From Domibacillus indicus (GTDB lineage Bacteria > Bacillota > Bacilli > Bacillales > Domibacillaceae), in the NCBI RefSeq assembly GCF_023715895.1, contig NZ_JAMBOO010000004.1, positions 345,955 through 409,954 on the forward strand: a DNA stretch of 64,000 nt, given 5' to 3'. Of this stretch, positions 35,431 through 45,263 are shown piece by piece. Position numbers and translations under genes: made by a program. The notes under the pieces are model-generated. The model was not told the origin of the DNA. It ran no database searches and worked only from the letters and a program-made list of their open reading frames with translations. The stretch's first letter is position 1. Every line of letters starts with the position of its first letter.

Positions 35431-36127
35431 GCGCAACAAAGAAAAAATGGCTCCCGGTTCTGCAAAACGGAAGCTGATTACCAATACCGATCCAAAATCG
35501 CCAATCTCGGAGCAGTACCGGACGATTCGAACGAATATTCTGTTTTCTTCGGTCGATGAAACGCTCCGCTCGATTCTTGTCACTTCGACAAGCCCAGGAG
35601 AAGGAAAATCGACAACCGTTTCTAATCTCGCGGTCGTATTCGCCAACCAGGGAAAACGGGTTCTGCTCGTAGACGCGGATCTCCGTAAGCCGACGATGCA
35701 TTACACATTTGGTCTTCAAAACAGCATCGGCCTGACAAATGTGCTGACCAAGCAGACTTCACTTGGACAAGCTACTGTACGAACACCGATTGAAAATTTA
35801 TCGGCTCTTCCATCTGGGCCGATTCCACCTAATCCAGCTGAACTGCTTGGTTCACTTTCAATGAAGGAATTTATTGCCCAGGCGGAGAATGACTATGACT
35901 ATGTGCTTTTTGACACGCCGCCTGTTCTCGCTGTAACCGATGCTCAGGTGCTGGCGAATCAGTGTGACGGCACCGTGCTGGTCATTAACAGTGGCAAAAC
36001 GGAGATTGAAGCAGCTCAAAAAGCAAAAGAACTGCTGGAGGCAGCGCAGGCAAAACTCTTGGGAGCCGTGCTGAATAACCAAAAAATAGCGGATTCTTCG
36101 TATTACTACTACTACGGAAATGCGTAA
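35420..36127 (+). CDS. bacterial tyrosine kinase CpsD/EpsB-like
   Basis: TTG 35420 is chosen because AAGGAG lies eight bases upstream; a GTG at 35411 overlaps that site. The 235-residue protein shows Walker A SPGEGKSTT, Walker A' VLLVDADLRKPTM, Walker B YVLFDTPPVL, and a C-terminal tyrosine cluster (SSYYYYYGNA), the autophosphorylation site of BY-kinases. It would control polymer length and export together with the modulator upstream and be dephosphorylated by the phosphatase downstream. Confidence 0.94.
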   Translation: MALKRNKEKMAPGSAKRKLITNTDPKSPISEQYRTIRTNILFSSVDETLRSILVTSTSPGEGKSTTVSNLAVVFANQGKRVLLVDADLRKPTMHYTFGLQNSIGLTNVLTKQTSLGQATVRTPIENLSALPSGPIPPNPAELLGSLSMKEFIAQAENDYDYVLFDTPPVLAVTDAQVLANQCDGTVLVINSGKTEIEAAQKAKELLEAAQAKLLGAVLNNQKIADSSYYYYYGNA

Positions 36128-36225
36128 TTTTTCTAAAAAAGTGTAAAAACGGAAAAAAATATCATGCAATTCCAATTTTTTGTGCTATACTACGTTTATC
36201 AAATTGGTGAAAGGGGTATACGCCC

Positions 36226-36981
36226 ATGATTGACATTCATTGCCATATACTGCCGGGCGTGGACGATGGCGCCCGCGACCTTGTACAAAGCTTAGAGATG
36301 GCTGAAGCCGCTCAAAAAGAAGGCATTACGACAATCGTGGCGACGCCCCATCACCAAAACGGCTCGTACAACAACGAAAAACAAGCAATCGAACAGGACG
36401 TTGACTTTTTAAACAAGCAGCTTGCGAGTGCGGGCATCGACGTCAAGATTGCGGCCGGGCAGGAAGTCCGTATGTACGGTGAACTGCTCGAAGACTATCA
36501 TCAAAACAAACTACTGACTATAAACCACTCAACACATATGCTTGTTGAATTTCCATCAAGCTCCATTCCGGGCTTTGCGGAACAGCTGCTTTTTGACATG
36601 CAGTTAAACGGCATTACACCGATTATTGTGCATCCAGAACGCAATGCCGCCATTGCTGAAAATCCGGACCGCTTGTACAGGCTCATCCAGAACGGAGCGC
36701 TGTCGCAAGTAACTGCCGCTTCTGTAAACGGCTTATTCGGAAAAAAAGCAAAAGCCCTCTCCTTACAACTTATTGAGTCGAACCTGACACACTTTATCGC
36801 AACAGACGCCCACAACACGACATCAAGAGGCTTTTGCCTGGCCCAAGCCTACAACGAAATCCATCCGGACTACGCTGCGTATTTTCAAGAAAATGCGGAA
36901 GCGATTTTTTCCGGCAAATATATAGAGAAGGAGCCACCGCAGTACGTTGCAAGGCGGAAGAAATTTCTCGGCATTTTTTAA
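36226..36981 (+). CDS. tyrosine-protein phosphatase CpsB/YwqE type
   Basis: The 251-residue PHP-family protein has metal-binding motifs MIDIHCHILPGVDDGA (residues 1-16), ATPHH, GQEVRM, IVHPERN and the final TDAHN. It is a manganese-dependent phosphatase for BY-kinases. ATG with GAAAGGGG upstream. A gap of about 100 bp after the kinase contains an extended -10 (TGCTATACT, 36183-36191), so it may also have its own promoter. Confidence 0.93.
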   Translation: MIDIHCHILPGVDDGARDLVQSLEMAEAAQKEGITTIVATPHHQNGSYNNEKQAIEQDVDFLNKQLASAGIDVKIAAGQEVRMYGELLEDYHQNKLLTINHSTHMLVEFPSSSIPGFAEQLLFDMQLNGITPIIVHPERNAAIAENPDRLYRLIQNGALSQVTAASVNGLFGKKAKALSLQLIESNLTHFIATDAHNTTSRGFCLAQAYNEIHPDYAAYFQENAEAIFSGKYIEKEPPQYVARRKKFLGIF

Positions 36982-37007
36982 TACTCACGAGTAACGGGAA
37001 CCTGTGT

Positions 37008-37162
37008 TTTGATCCTGTGAATCTCTAAGGTCATGTCTCCCATACCTTTATCAGCGGAGGCACTCGGCCGCGCGGTGGTGTTCCGGGAAACGGAACGCTT
37101 AGACGCTTGTCGTCAAGCGCGTGGTGTGAGGGCGGGTTCGATGCCCACTCTTCATTTTTAAA
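37008..37162 (+). ncRNA. EAR / epsC-associated RNA element
   Basis: A GC-rich structured segment lies directly before the epsC-like gene, the position of the EAR antitermination RNA of Bacillus eps operons. Visible helices: gttccg-ggaaa-cggaac (37079-37095), gctt-a-gacg-cttgt-cgtc-aagc (37099-37120), and a gagggc..gccc-ctc stem around gggttcgat (37131-37150), plus a GC-rich multi-way part (gcggaggcactcggccgcgc). A terminator follows within 12 nt. The class call rests on position, size and layout; I could not run a covariance search. Confidence 0.72.
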
Positions 37163-37172
37163 AATAAGGGAA

Positions 37173-37230
37173 AAACAGCTAATGAAAGCGCATTCCAAAA
37201 AATGCTTTTTCATTAGCTGTTTTATATTTT
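37173..37230 (+). terminator. terminator between EAR element and epsC-like gene
   Basis: aaacagctaatgaaa / tttcattagctgttt with a large inner hairpin and a tttatatttta tail. It stands before the main EPS genes, so read-through (antitermination) would be needed to express them from the upstream promoter. Confidence 0.85.
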
Positions 37231-37263
37231 AGACCATTCATTTAAAGAAAGAGGGGAAACTTG

Positions 37264-39093
37264 TTGGCTTATCCGCGGAGAATGTCCTTTTTAGTTGGAC
37301 TTGATTCAGCCATCGTTTTATTTTCAATTTATATCGGCTATTTTATTTTACATCCATACATGAACATTTATAGTCCGAGTACACTTCTCATCAGCTCGCT
37401 GACATTGCTTGTGAGCCATCATCTGTTTGCGGCCATTTACCGGCTTTACCATAAAGCATGGGAATATGCGAGCGTGCGGGAGCTGATTGCCATCGTCAAA
37501 GCGGTTTCTTTTTCGATCGCTGCAACAGCGATTGTTCAAATGGTGGCCTTCCATGATATTTACTTCCGTGTTTTGATGGTGACATGGATGCTGCACGTTA
37601 TTTTAATTGGCGGATCACGCTTTTCATGGAGATTATACCGCGATCGCTACATAAAAAGAGCACAAAACGATCGGAAGCGCACAATGATCGTCGGCGCTGG
37701 TGCAGGAGGCTCTACCGTTGTACGCCAGCTGTTATCGAACGACTCTGAGTTCAATCCGGTTATGTTTGTTGATGATGATTTGCACAAGCTCCGCTTACAA
37801 ATTCACGGCGTGACTGTAATGGGCACAACACGGAATATTCCTTACTTAGTGGAAGAGCATGGGATTGACAATATTATTATTGCGATCCCCTCATTGAAGC
37901 GCCAGCAGATCAAGCACATATACGAACAATGCACTAAAACAGACGTGAAAGTGCAAATTATGCCGCTGATTGAAGACGTCATGACCGGCAAATTGTCAGT
38001 CAGCCAACTGCGTGACGTAGCGGTAGAAGACTTGCTTGGGCGTGAACCGATTGAACTCGACATTGAATCGATTGCCGAAACGGTAACAGGAAAGACTGTG
38101 CTTGTTACAGGCGCAGGCGGCTCGATCGGTTCAGAAATCTGCCGGCAGATCAGCATCTTTCAGCCAAAAAAACTCGTCCTCGTTGGGCATGGGGAAAACA
38201 GCATTTACCAAATTGATATGGAAATGCGTAACCGTCATAAAGATACAATTGAAATTGTACCCGTTATTGCTGACGTGCAAGACCGCGAGCGCATGTTTAA
38301 CGTACTCGCTGAACATTGTCCACATGTTGTGTACCATGCGGCAGCGCACAAACATGTACCACTTATGGAGTATAACCCGAAAGAAGCGGTTAAAAATAAT
38401 ATTTTTGGTACCAAAAACACTGCCGAAGCATCAGCGGCGGCAGGTGTTAAACGGTTCGTGCTTGTGTCAACCGATAAAGCCGTTAACCCGACGAACGTGA
38501 TGGGTGCCACCAAACGCGTTGCCGAAATGGTCATCCAGCAGCTCGACAGGGAATCTGATACCACGTTTACCGCCGTCCGGTTTGGAAACGTACTCGGCTC
38601 ACGCGGCTCGGTCATTCCGCTGTTTAAAAAGCAGTTGGAACAAGGCGGCCCATTAACTGTCACACACGAAGACATGACTCGCTACTTTATGACAATTCCC
38701 GAGGCTTCCCGGCTTGTCATCCAGTCGAGCGCACTTGCACGCGGTGGTGAAATTTTCGTACTCGACATGGGCGAACCCGTTAAAATTATTGACCTTGCCC
38801 GCAACTTAATCAAGCTCTCAGGCTACACTGAAGAAGAAATTAGTATTCAATTTTCAGGACTGCGACCAGGAGAAAAAATGTACGAAGAATTACTTAATGA
38901 AAACGAAGTACATCCCGAGCAGATCTTTCCGAAGATTCATATTGGAAAAGCTGAGGTGGTCGAAGGAGAAATTCTCTGGAAGTTTGTCAACTGTTTACAG
39001 CAAAAAGAAAATGGTGAGCTACGGGATAACCTCATTGAAATTTCCAATACGAAAGAAAACCTAAGGTCCGTTATGGAAGAAGCGGCTATATAA
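37264..39093 (+). CDS. epsC: EpsC/CapD-like UDP-HexNAc 4,6-dehydratase
   Basis: TTG 37264 sits seven bases after GAGGGG; TTG 37261 is the alternative. The protein has 609 residues. The N-terminal third is membrane-embedded (several hydrophobic helices to about 120). A first nucleotide-binding fold (IVGAGAGGSTVVRQL, about 140) follows, then the catalytic SDR domain with TGAGGSIGSEICRQ (about 282), HAAAHKHVPLME, and STDKAVNPTNVMGATKR, where Met replaces the usual Tyr, as in the FlaA1/CapD dehydratases. It would make UDP-4-keto-6-deoxy-HexNAc, the precursor of the first sugar; the reductase at 56286 and transferase at 57178 fit the following steps. Confidence 0.92.
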   Translation: MAYPRRMSFLVGLDSAIVLFSIYIGYFILHPYMNIYSPSTLLISSLTLLVSHHLFAAIYRLYHKAWEYASVRELIAIVKAVSFSIAATAIVQMVAFHDIYFRVLMVTWMLHVILIGGSRFSWRLYRDRYIKRAQNDRKRTMIVGAGAGGSTVVRQLLSNDSEFNPVMFVDDDLHKLRLQIHGVTVMGTTRNIPYLVEEHGIDNIIIAIPSLKRQQIKHIYEQCTKTDVKVQIMPLIEDVMTGKLSVSQLRDVAVEDLLGREPIELDIESIAETVTGKTVLVTGAGGSIGSEICRQISIFQPKKLVLVGHGENSIYQIDMEMRNRHKDTIEIVPVIADVQDRERMFNVLAEHCPHVVYHAAAHKHVPLMEYNPKEAVKNNIFGTKNTAEASAAAGVKRFVLVSTDKAVNPTNVMGATKRVAEMVIQQLDRESDTTFTAVRFGNVLGSRGSVIPLFKKQLEQGGPLTVTHEDMTRYFMTIPEASRLVIQSSALARGGEIFVLDMGEPVKIIDLARNLIKLSGYTEEEISIQFSGLRPGEKMYEELLNENEVHPEQIFPKIHIGKAEVVEGEILWKFVNCLQQKENGELRDNLIEISNTKENLRSVMEEAAI

Positions 39094-39583
39094 ATTAAGA
39101 AGAAAAACATTAGCATAAAGAGAACGATATAAAAAGCAATTGCGGTATTGGTAGAAATAATAAATCACGTTATTTACTGTCATAACTTTTATTTGCGTTG
39201 AATATTTACAAGCGATTGAAGTTTTGGATCTAAAAACAAAAAATACTATGTTTTAAATTTAGTTACAAGTCTTGTTTAGAGAAGTGTGTATACCCTAACA
39301 TATGGTATTTATACAGCGTTGATTTTTTGAGACCTTGAGACCGTAATCATTGTATAAAGTTTCTCGTTTGACAATTTTTCAGTATTCGAAGTAATGTTCC
39401 GATAATAAAAAAACTTCTATAATTGGGTAAGATTTATTAATTCTGAATAGCGTAATACTAGACTAATAATTAATCAAAACTTAACTAGTTAAATAGTATT
39501 TGCTATCGAAATAGTGGGTTGAAAACTTATAATTAACTGAAAATTTCTGGTCTCATCAATATTTCAAATAAAGGGGAAGTAAT
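39094..39583. other. AT-rich intergenic region in the EPS locus
   Basis: About 490 bp with no open frame and no recognisable remnant. A TTGACA-like box (39367) and a TATAAT (39418) are present but wrongly spaced from each other. The base composition drops sharply here, marking the left edge of the AT-rich block. Confidence 0.5.
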
Positions 39584-40738
39584 ATGATTTTCTTTCATGG
39601 CCATAAATTTATAAATAAAGACGGTAAACATTACACAAGTGGCTCTTTAAATAATAATGTTTTTCAAAGATATCTTGACTGGTTTGAGGATGTAACTGTA
39701 TTTGCAAATGAACGATATGCAACAAAAGAAGATGAAAAATTTATTAATAAAAAGAATGAAGTCACTAATATAAAGTTCAATCTGGTGAATATGAGAAAGA
39801 GTATATTGAATTTCAGAAATGTGAATAAAAGAATAAAAGAGGAAGTTTATAATCATACTTATATTATTATAAGAATGCCAAGTTTATATGGAATAATAGC
39901 TATAAGATATGCTAGAAAATTCAAAAAAAAATATTTAGTTGAGATAGTTGGCTGTCCCTGGGATGCATTTTGGAACCATAGCTTAAAGGGGAAGATTATA
40001 GCGCCTTTTATGTGGTTAATGACAAAGTACTCAGTTAAGCATGCACCGTTCACTAATTATGTTACTAATGAGTTTTTACAAAAAAGGTATCCATGTAATG
40101 GACAAACGATCGGTTGTTCTGATGTGGAATTACCTTTTTTGGATCAAAACATATTAGAAAGAAGATTAGTTAAAATTAAAAACATAACTTCAAATCAACC
40201 TATTGTGATTGGAACTACTGCAGCAGTTGACGTCAGTTATAAAAACCAAGAGCATGTCATTAAAGCTGTATCAAAGCTTAATGATCAAGGTTTTAATTTT
40301 GAATATCATCTTGTTGGGGGAGGAGACACAAGTTATTTAACGTCAGTCGCCAAGAAATATAAAATTACTGATAAAGTTAAGTTTCTAGGTCCATTGCCTC
40401 ACAGGGAGGTATTTGATTATTTAGATAATATCGACATATACATACAACCTAGTAAAACAGAAGGGTTACCACGCTCTTTAGTAGAAGCTATGAGTAGGGG
40501 GTGCCCTTGTATAGGTTCTAGTGCAGGTGGAATACCTGAGTTAATAAATAAGGAATTTACAATTAATAATAAATCGGTTGATCATTTATGTAATTTGCTC
40601 AAAAAAATGGATAAAGAAACTATGCTGAAAGAGGCGATATATAGCTTTGAGAAAGCAAAAGAATATGATAAAGAATTATTAGGAAAGAAAAGAAGTTCAT
40701 TTTATAAAACATTCAAAAAAGGAGTAGCTAAAAAATGA
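39584..40738 (+). CDS. glycosyltransferase family 4, EPS locus
   Basis: The 384-residue GT-B protein starts at ATG after AAAGGGGAAG. The C-terminal donor domain is clear: IVIGTTAAVDVSYKNQEHVI, KFLGPLPHREVFDYLDNIDIY and the E-x7-E motif TEGLPRSLVEAMSRGCP. Sugar donor unknown. The last four bases overlap the next transferase, so the two are coupled. Strongly AT-rich with Ile/Lys/Asn codons ending in A/T, unlike the modulator-kinase genes. Confidence 0.87.
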   Translation: MIFFHGHKFINKDGKHYTSGSLNNNVFQRYLDWFEDVTVFANERYATKEDEKFINKKNEVTNIKFNLVNMRKSILNFRNVNKRIKEEVYNHTYIIIRMPSLYGIIAIRYARKFKKKYLVEIVGCPWDAFWNHSLKGKIIAPFMWLMTKYSVKHAPFTNYVTNEFLQKRYPCNGQTIGCSDVELPFLDQNILERRLVKIKNITSNQPIVIGTTAAVDVSYKNQEHVIKAVSKLNDQGFNFEYHLVGGGDTSYLTSVAKKYKITDKVKFLGPLPHREVFDYLDNIDIYIQPSKTEGLPRSLVEAMSRGCPCIGSSAGGIPELINKEFTINNKSVDHLCNLLKKMDKETMLKEAIYSFEKAKEYDKELLGKKRSSFYKTFKKGVAKK

Positions 40739-41835
40739 TTAAAGTGCTACACGTAGTTTCATCACTTGACGGTGGTGGAGTGGAAAGTATGTTGTACAAT
40801 TATTACATGCATATGGATAGACAGAAAATAAAGTTCGACTTCATAGTTCATGGAGATAGTATTGGTATTTTGGAAAAGGAAGTTAACTCACTAGGATCAA
40901 AGATTTTTCATGTTGTCCCTAAAAAGATTTCTTTTATTAGAAACATATTAGAAATAAATAAAATTTTACGGAATGAAAAGTATGATATTGTACATTGTCA
41001 TCAAAATTTTTCTAACTTCTCTACTCTATTTCTAGCAAAGAAAAATCAAGTGCCAATACGTATCTCTCATGCCCATGGTTATAAAGAAACACGTAGTTTT
41101 AAAGAGTTGATCAGAAATCATTTTTTGCGGTTAATAAATAAATTTTGGGCTAATTACTTCTTATCATGTGGTATTGATGCAGGTAAATGGCTTCACGGGA
41201 AAAAATGGTATCCAAGTGAGAAGAATGTAATTATAAACAATGCTATAGACACAAAAAAATTTTCTTACAATTTAAAAATTCGTGAGACCTATAGAAAAAT
41301 ACTGAATGTCCAAAATAAAACAGTACTGTTACATGTTGGACGTTTTTCGAATGAAAAAAACCATTTATTTATGATTGATATTATTGAGTACCTATCACAA
41401 CAGAACAATGATAAGTATATATTACTTTTTGCGGGAGACGGTCCTATCAAAAATGCTGTTAAAAAGCATGTAGAGAAAAAAAATGTTGAAGATAAAGTTA
41501 TATTTTTAGGAGTAAGAAATGATGTTATGGAGCTTATGAATGCAGCTGACGTTTTTTTGTTTCCTTCTAAACATGAAGGTTTTGGTATAGTAACAATAGA
41601 AGCTCAATCTACCGGATTAGGTGTCCTTGCTTCGGATAGAGTTACTAAAGAAACAGCAGTCACTAATTTGATTGAATTTCTCCCCATAGAAAACGCTGTT
41701 ATCTGGGCTAATAAAGTATCGGAGACTAAAATTTTGTCACGTCGATCAAGAGAAGTTGATGTAGGGAAGAAGGGATATTCTATAAATGAACAAGCGATAA
41801 AATATAGTCAATGGTTGGAGCGAATAACTACCTAA
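40735..41835 (+). CDS. EpsF-like glycosyltransferase family 4
   Basis: The 366-residue protein opens with VLHVVSSLDGGGVESMLYNY and continues FDFIVHG and HCHQNFSNF, close to the pattern of B. subtilis EpsF. The C-terminal part has LLHVGRFSNEKNHLFMIDII, FAGDGPIKNAV, FLGVRNDV and SKHEGFGIVTIEAQSTG, the donor-binding site of GT4 enzymes. It should add one sugar to the lipid-linked repeat on the cytoplasmic side. Overlaps the previous gene by ATGA. Confidence 0.88.
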   Translation: MIKVLHVVSSLDGGGVESMLYNYYMHMDRQKIKFDFIVHGDSIGILEKEVNSLGSKIFHVVPKKISFIRNILEINKILRNEKYDIVHCHQNFSNFSTLFLAKKNQVPIRISHAHGYKETRSFKELIRNHFLRLINKFWANYFLSCGIDAGKWLHGKKWYPSEKNVIINNAIDTKKFSYNLKIRETYRKILNVQNKTVLLHVGRFSNEKNHLFMIDIIEYLSQQNNDKYILLFAGDGPIKNAVKKHVEKKNVEDKVIFLGVRNDVMELMNAADVFLFPSKHEGFGIVTIEAQSTGLGVLASDRVTKETAVTNLIEFLPIENAVIWANKVSETKILSRRSREVDVGKKGYSINEQAIKYSQWLERITT

Positions 41836-41863
41836 GCGGATTTGGGATAGGAGAACATAGTGA

Positions 41864-42925
41864 ATGACAATTTATATTATGAACCTGATAATGATAGGTC
41901 TATACTCTATTGGTTATAATACAATTAGGCCGAACTTCAAAAATAGTCATAAATTAAAAAAGTTTTTTGTATCACTTGCGACCATTCAATTAATACTGAT
42001 TCTATCTTTTCGCCAAATTACAATAGGGGTAGATGTCGCTGGTTATATTAATAACTTTAAATATACCTTTTCAACGTATAACTTGGAACAAATTTTACAT
42101 CATCATTGGGAAATAGGGTTTAAATTTCTTGTTAAGGTTATTAGTTTATTTACAAATAATGAACAGATTTTCTTGAGTGTTCTTGCAATTCTTAGCATAG
42201 TTCCTGTTGGTAGATTTATCTATAAAAATTCAAAAATGCCTTTTTTAAGTTTTGCTTTATATATTTCTTTTAATTATTATTCATTTGTTTTTTCAGGATT
42301 AAGACAGGCAATAGCTTATGCAATTATACTTAATAGTTATGATTTTATTAAAGATAAAAAACCAGTTAAATTCACTATATGTGTCCTATTGGCGTCATTA
42401 TTTCATAAATCTGCTTTAGTATTTTTAGTTGCTTATTTTTTAGTTAAATTAAGATTGAATAAGGTAACGATTAGTATTATTTTGTTGATTAACACTTTTA
42501 TTTTTATTTTTCGTGTTCGAATTTATGAAGTTGCAAGTAGATTGTTTTATGAAGCATATGAGGTAGCGGAGTCTTCATCTTTTACATGGATGTTATTATG
42601 TAGTTTTATAGTAATTTGCGGGTTATTAGTTTATAAAAAGGTAGTATCATTTTCACAAGATAATAACGCTTTATATATATTGCTTATTGTTGGATCATCC
42701 CTAATGATTTTTGCTTCTGTAGGAACGAATGTAATGAGGGTGGCTGACTATTACTATATGTTTGTAATTATATTCATCCCTGAAATAATAACTGCTCTAA
42801 GAGATAAATTTATGGTGATAATGTCTACATATATCTTAATTATTTTTACATTTATATTGTATTTTTGGTTTCTAACTATCGATGGATTTCAAATAACCCC
42901 CTATCAATTTTTTTGGGAAATGTAG
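41864..42925 (+). CDS. EpsG-family membrane protein, probable polysaccharide polymerase
   Basis: A 353-residue integral membrane protein with about ten hydrophobic helices. It has the EpsG-family marks: ILSFRQITIGVDVAGYINNF near residue 45 and FSGLRQAIAYAIIL near 145. EpsG-like proteins take the Wzy (polymerase) place in Firmicute EPS loci. Very Ile/Phe/Leu-rich and AT-rich. ATG behind AGGAGAAC. No other polymerase candidate occurs in the locus, which supports the call. Confidence 0.85.
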   Translation: MTIYIMNLIMIGLYSIGYNTIRPNFKNSHKLKKFFVSLATIQLILILSFRQITIGVDVAGYINNFKYTFSTYNLEQILHHHWEIGFKFLVKVISLFTNNEQIFLSVLAILSIVPVGRFIYKNSKMPFLSFALYISFNYYSFVFSGLRQAIAYAIILNSYDFIKDKKPVKFTICVLLASLFHKSALVFLVAYFLVKLRLNKVTISIILLINTFIFIFRVRIYEVASRLFYEAYEVAESSSFTWMLLCSFIVICGLLVYKKVVSFSQDNNALYILLIVGSSLMIFASVGTNVMRVADYYYMFVIIFIPEIITALRDKFMVIMSTYILIIFTFILYFWFLTIDGFQITPYQFFWEM

Positions 42926-43212
42926 ATTTTTTATTTATGAATAGTGTCTATGTTTATAGAATTCCTTCTATTTGAGTAGAGACTATTTTAAAAGCATATT
43001 AGCGAATAATTTTTGGGTATATCGAAATTGATAATTTAAGGACAAATGTTATTATCTATTTGATTTTTATTAAAAATAAAATTTTAATAATTAACGCATG
43101 CTTTTAAAGAAATGATAAAGTCCTACAAACTATGTTGAAGATTCTAAGATTAAGTTAAAAAAGAGAACAAAATATATTTATGGAGGATAACAAAAAATAT
43201 GGAGAAGTTATC

Positions 43213-43914
43213 ATGATAAAAAAAGTGATGCGAAAAGTAAGAAAAATTTTAATTATTAATAATTTAAACAAAAAATTCAATTGTGATATTTCACTTAAAT
43301 CAAATATAGATAATTTTTCAATATTTGAAGGTAGAAATAAAATATATTCTCGAACTACTATAATTCAGTCTGAAGTTGGATTCGCAACATATATTTCGCC
43401 ATCTTGTGTTTTTTACAAAACAAAAATAGGAAAGTATTGTTCGATAGGACCAAATGTGAGTATTATTGCGGGTAATCATCCAACATCAAAGTATATTTCA
43501 ACACATCCAGTATTCTATAGTGATAAAACCTTTGCAGGATTATCTTACAGACATGAAAATGAATTTAAAGAGTATAGTTATGCTGACGAAAAAGGAAAAT
43601 ATCTTTGTGAGATTGGAAATGATGTTTGGCTTGGTCAAAACGTAAAAATAATAAATGGTGTACGCATAGGGGATGGAGCCATAGTAGCCGCTGGAGCCTT
43701 AGTTTCTAAAGAAGTTCCCCCATATGCTATTGTTGGAGGAGTACCAGCAAAAATTATTAAATATAGATTTAATAATGAAGATATAGATTTTTTGCTTAAC
43801 TTGCAGTGGTGGAATAAGGATCAAGAATGGTTGGAAAAAAATATTAATAATTTTGATGATGTTGAAAAACTGAAGAAAACCGAGGAATTAGAATGTATGC
43901 ATTTAAAAGTTTAG
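43213..43914 (+). CDS. left-handed beta-helix O-acetyltransferase
   Basis: ATG 43213 is preferred, with GGAGAAG six bases upstream; ATG 43180 has no ribosome binding site. The 233-residue protein has hexapeptide repeats (TYISPSCVFYKTKIGKYCSI, then GPNVSIIAGNHPTS), the catalytic-histidine type GNHP loop, and the end pattern EIGNDVWLGQNVKIINGVRI with VGGVPAKIIKYRF. It resembles CatB/polysaccharide acetyltransferases that use acetyl-CoA to acetylate a sugar. It overlaps the flippase gene by 22 bases. Confidence 0.87.
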   Translation: MIKKVMRKVRKILIINNLNKKFNCDISLKSNIDNFSIFEGRNKIYSRTTIIQSEVGFATYISPSCVFYKTKIGKYCSIGPNVSIIAGNHPTSKYISTHPVFYSDKTFAGLSYRHENEFKEYSYADEKGKYLCEIGNDVWLGQNVKIINGVRIGDGAIVAAGALVSKEVPPYAIVGGVPAKIIKYRFNNEDIDFLLNLQWWNKDQEWLEKNINNFDDVEKLKKTEELECMHLKV

Positions 43915-45263
43915 TAGTCAATATTAAAAACGCTGATGTGAAAAGTATAATTTTATTTAAAAATGTTGTACTTTCATTTTTAATTAGAGGTGCAGCAATA
44001 ATTGTTTCTTTATTTACGTTACCAGCTTATATGAATTTTTTTTCGGATCAAACTATTCTTGGAATCTGGTTTACAGCTATTTCAGTATTGTCATGGATAT
44101 TAACTTTTGATTTGGGGATAGGTAACGGATTAAGAAATTATTTGGTAGAACCTTTCATGAAAAATGATACAGAAGAAATTAAAAAAAACATCTCCTCGGC
44201 TTATATTTTAGTAGGCTTATTAGTTATATTTTTATCTATAATTAGCATGATAATTATTCCTTTATTAAACTGGAATTTAGTTTTTAATATTCCGAAAGAT
44301 AAAATAAGTCCGGATGTTTTACAATTCATGACTACCATGTTGATTTTAGGTATATTATTACAATTTTGGTTAAAGTTAATAACATCCATTTTTTACGCAT
44401 TACAAAAAGCAGCGATGCCTAGTTTTCTCTTATTATGTTCTTCTTTTCTTATGCTTCTTTTCACTTTATATTCAAAAACAGACAATATTATCTACAATAT
44501 AAAATCATTATCAATTGCTTATGCGCTTACTGCTAATATCCCATACTTGATTGCAACTTTATTTCTTTTTTCAACATTGCTAAAAAAATGTAAACCGAAT
44601 ATATATTACTTTAAAAAGTCCTATGCAAAAAGAATTATAAAATTAGGTGGCAACTTTTTTTATTTGCAAATATTAACTATGATCATGTTTAGTACAAATG
44701 AATTTTTTATCTCTTGGTTAGTAAATCCAAAAGAAGTTGTAACATACCAGATTTATAATAAATTATTTTCAATTTTAAGTACTTTTTTTAATTTAGCTTT
44801 AACACCGGTTTGGTCAGCGGTAACGGAAGCTCGTATAAAAAATGACTATTTATGGGTGAAACGCCTCTACCACAAATTAAATTTAATGTTGTTAATATTA
44901 GTACTTTTTGAAATCATTCTTATTATATTAATGCCTAATATCTTGAATTTTTGGTTAGGAAATAACGCTATAGAGGTTAACTCTTTATATTGTTTTTTAT
45001 TTGCATTATATAATATTTTATTTATTAAAGTAGGGATCGATACAAATATAATTGCAGGTTTGGGGAAATTAAAAGTACAAACATACGCATTAACAATTAC
45101 TACGCTTCTTAAAGTTGGGTTATCTATTTTATTAATTAATATAACTGGCTCATGGATAACACTTATTATTGCAAATAACATAGCTCTAATCCCTTATATT
45201 GTTATAGAGTTTTTTGATATTAGACACAGATTTAAACTATTTAATAAGGATGATATAAAATGA
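43893..45263 (+). CDS. Wzx-type polysaccharide flippase
   Basis: A 456-residue membrane protein with about 12-14 helices, in the pattern of the MATE/MVF polysaccharide transporter family: FLIRGAAIIVSLFTLPAYMN near the start, DLGIGNGLRNYLVEPFMKND in the first loop, and central FINEF-like and ALTPVWSAVTEA segments. It would flip the lipid-linked repeat unit across the membrane for the EpsG-like polymerase. Overlaps the acetyltransferase genes on both sides. Confidence 0.9.
   Translation: MYAFKSLVVNIKNADVKSIILFKNVVLSFLIRGAAIIVSLFTLPAYMNFFSDQTILGIWFTAISVLSWILTFDLGIGNGLRNYLVEPFMKNDTEEIKKNISSAYILVGLLVIFLSIISMIIIPLLNWNLVFNIPKDKISPDVLQFMTTMLILGILLQFWLKLITSIFYALQKAAMPSFLLLCSSFLMLLFTLYSKTDNIIYNIKSLSIAYALTANIPYLIATLFLFSTLLKKCKPNIYYFKKSYAKRIIKLGGNFFYLQILTMIMFSTNEFFISWLVNPKEVVTYQIYNKLFSILSTFFNLALTPVWSAVTEARIKNDYLWVKRLYHKLNLMLLILVLFEIILIILMPNILNFWLGNNAIEVNSLYCFLFALYNILFIKVGIDTNIIAGLGKLKVQTYALTITTLLKVGLSILLINITGSWITLIIANNIALIPYIVIEFFDIRHRFKLFNKDDIK

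Noticed and set aside
37008..37162. tRNA gene with a long variable arm
   Set aside because: A gggttcgat loop looks like a T arm, but its stem has a mismatch and no matching 7 bp acceptor stem, D arm or anticodon arm can be placed. Position before epsC favours the EAR RNA.
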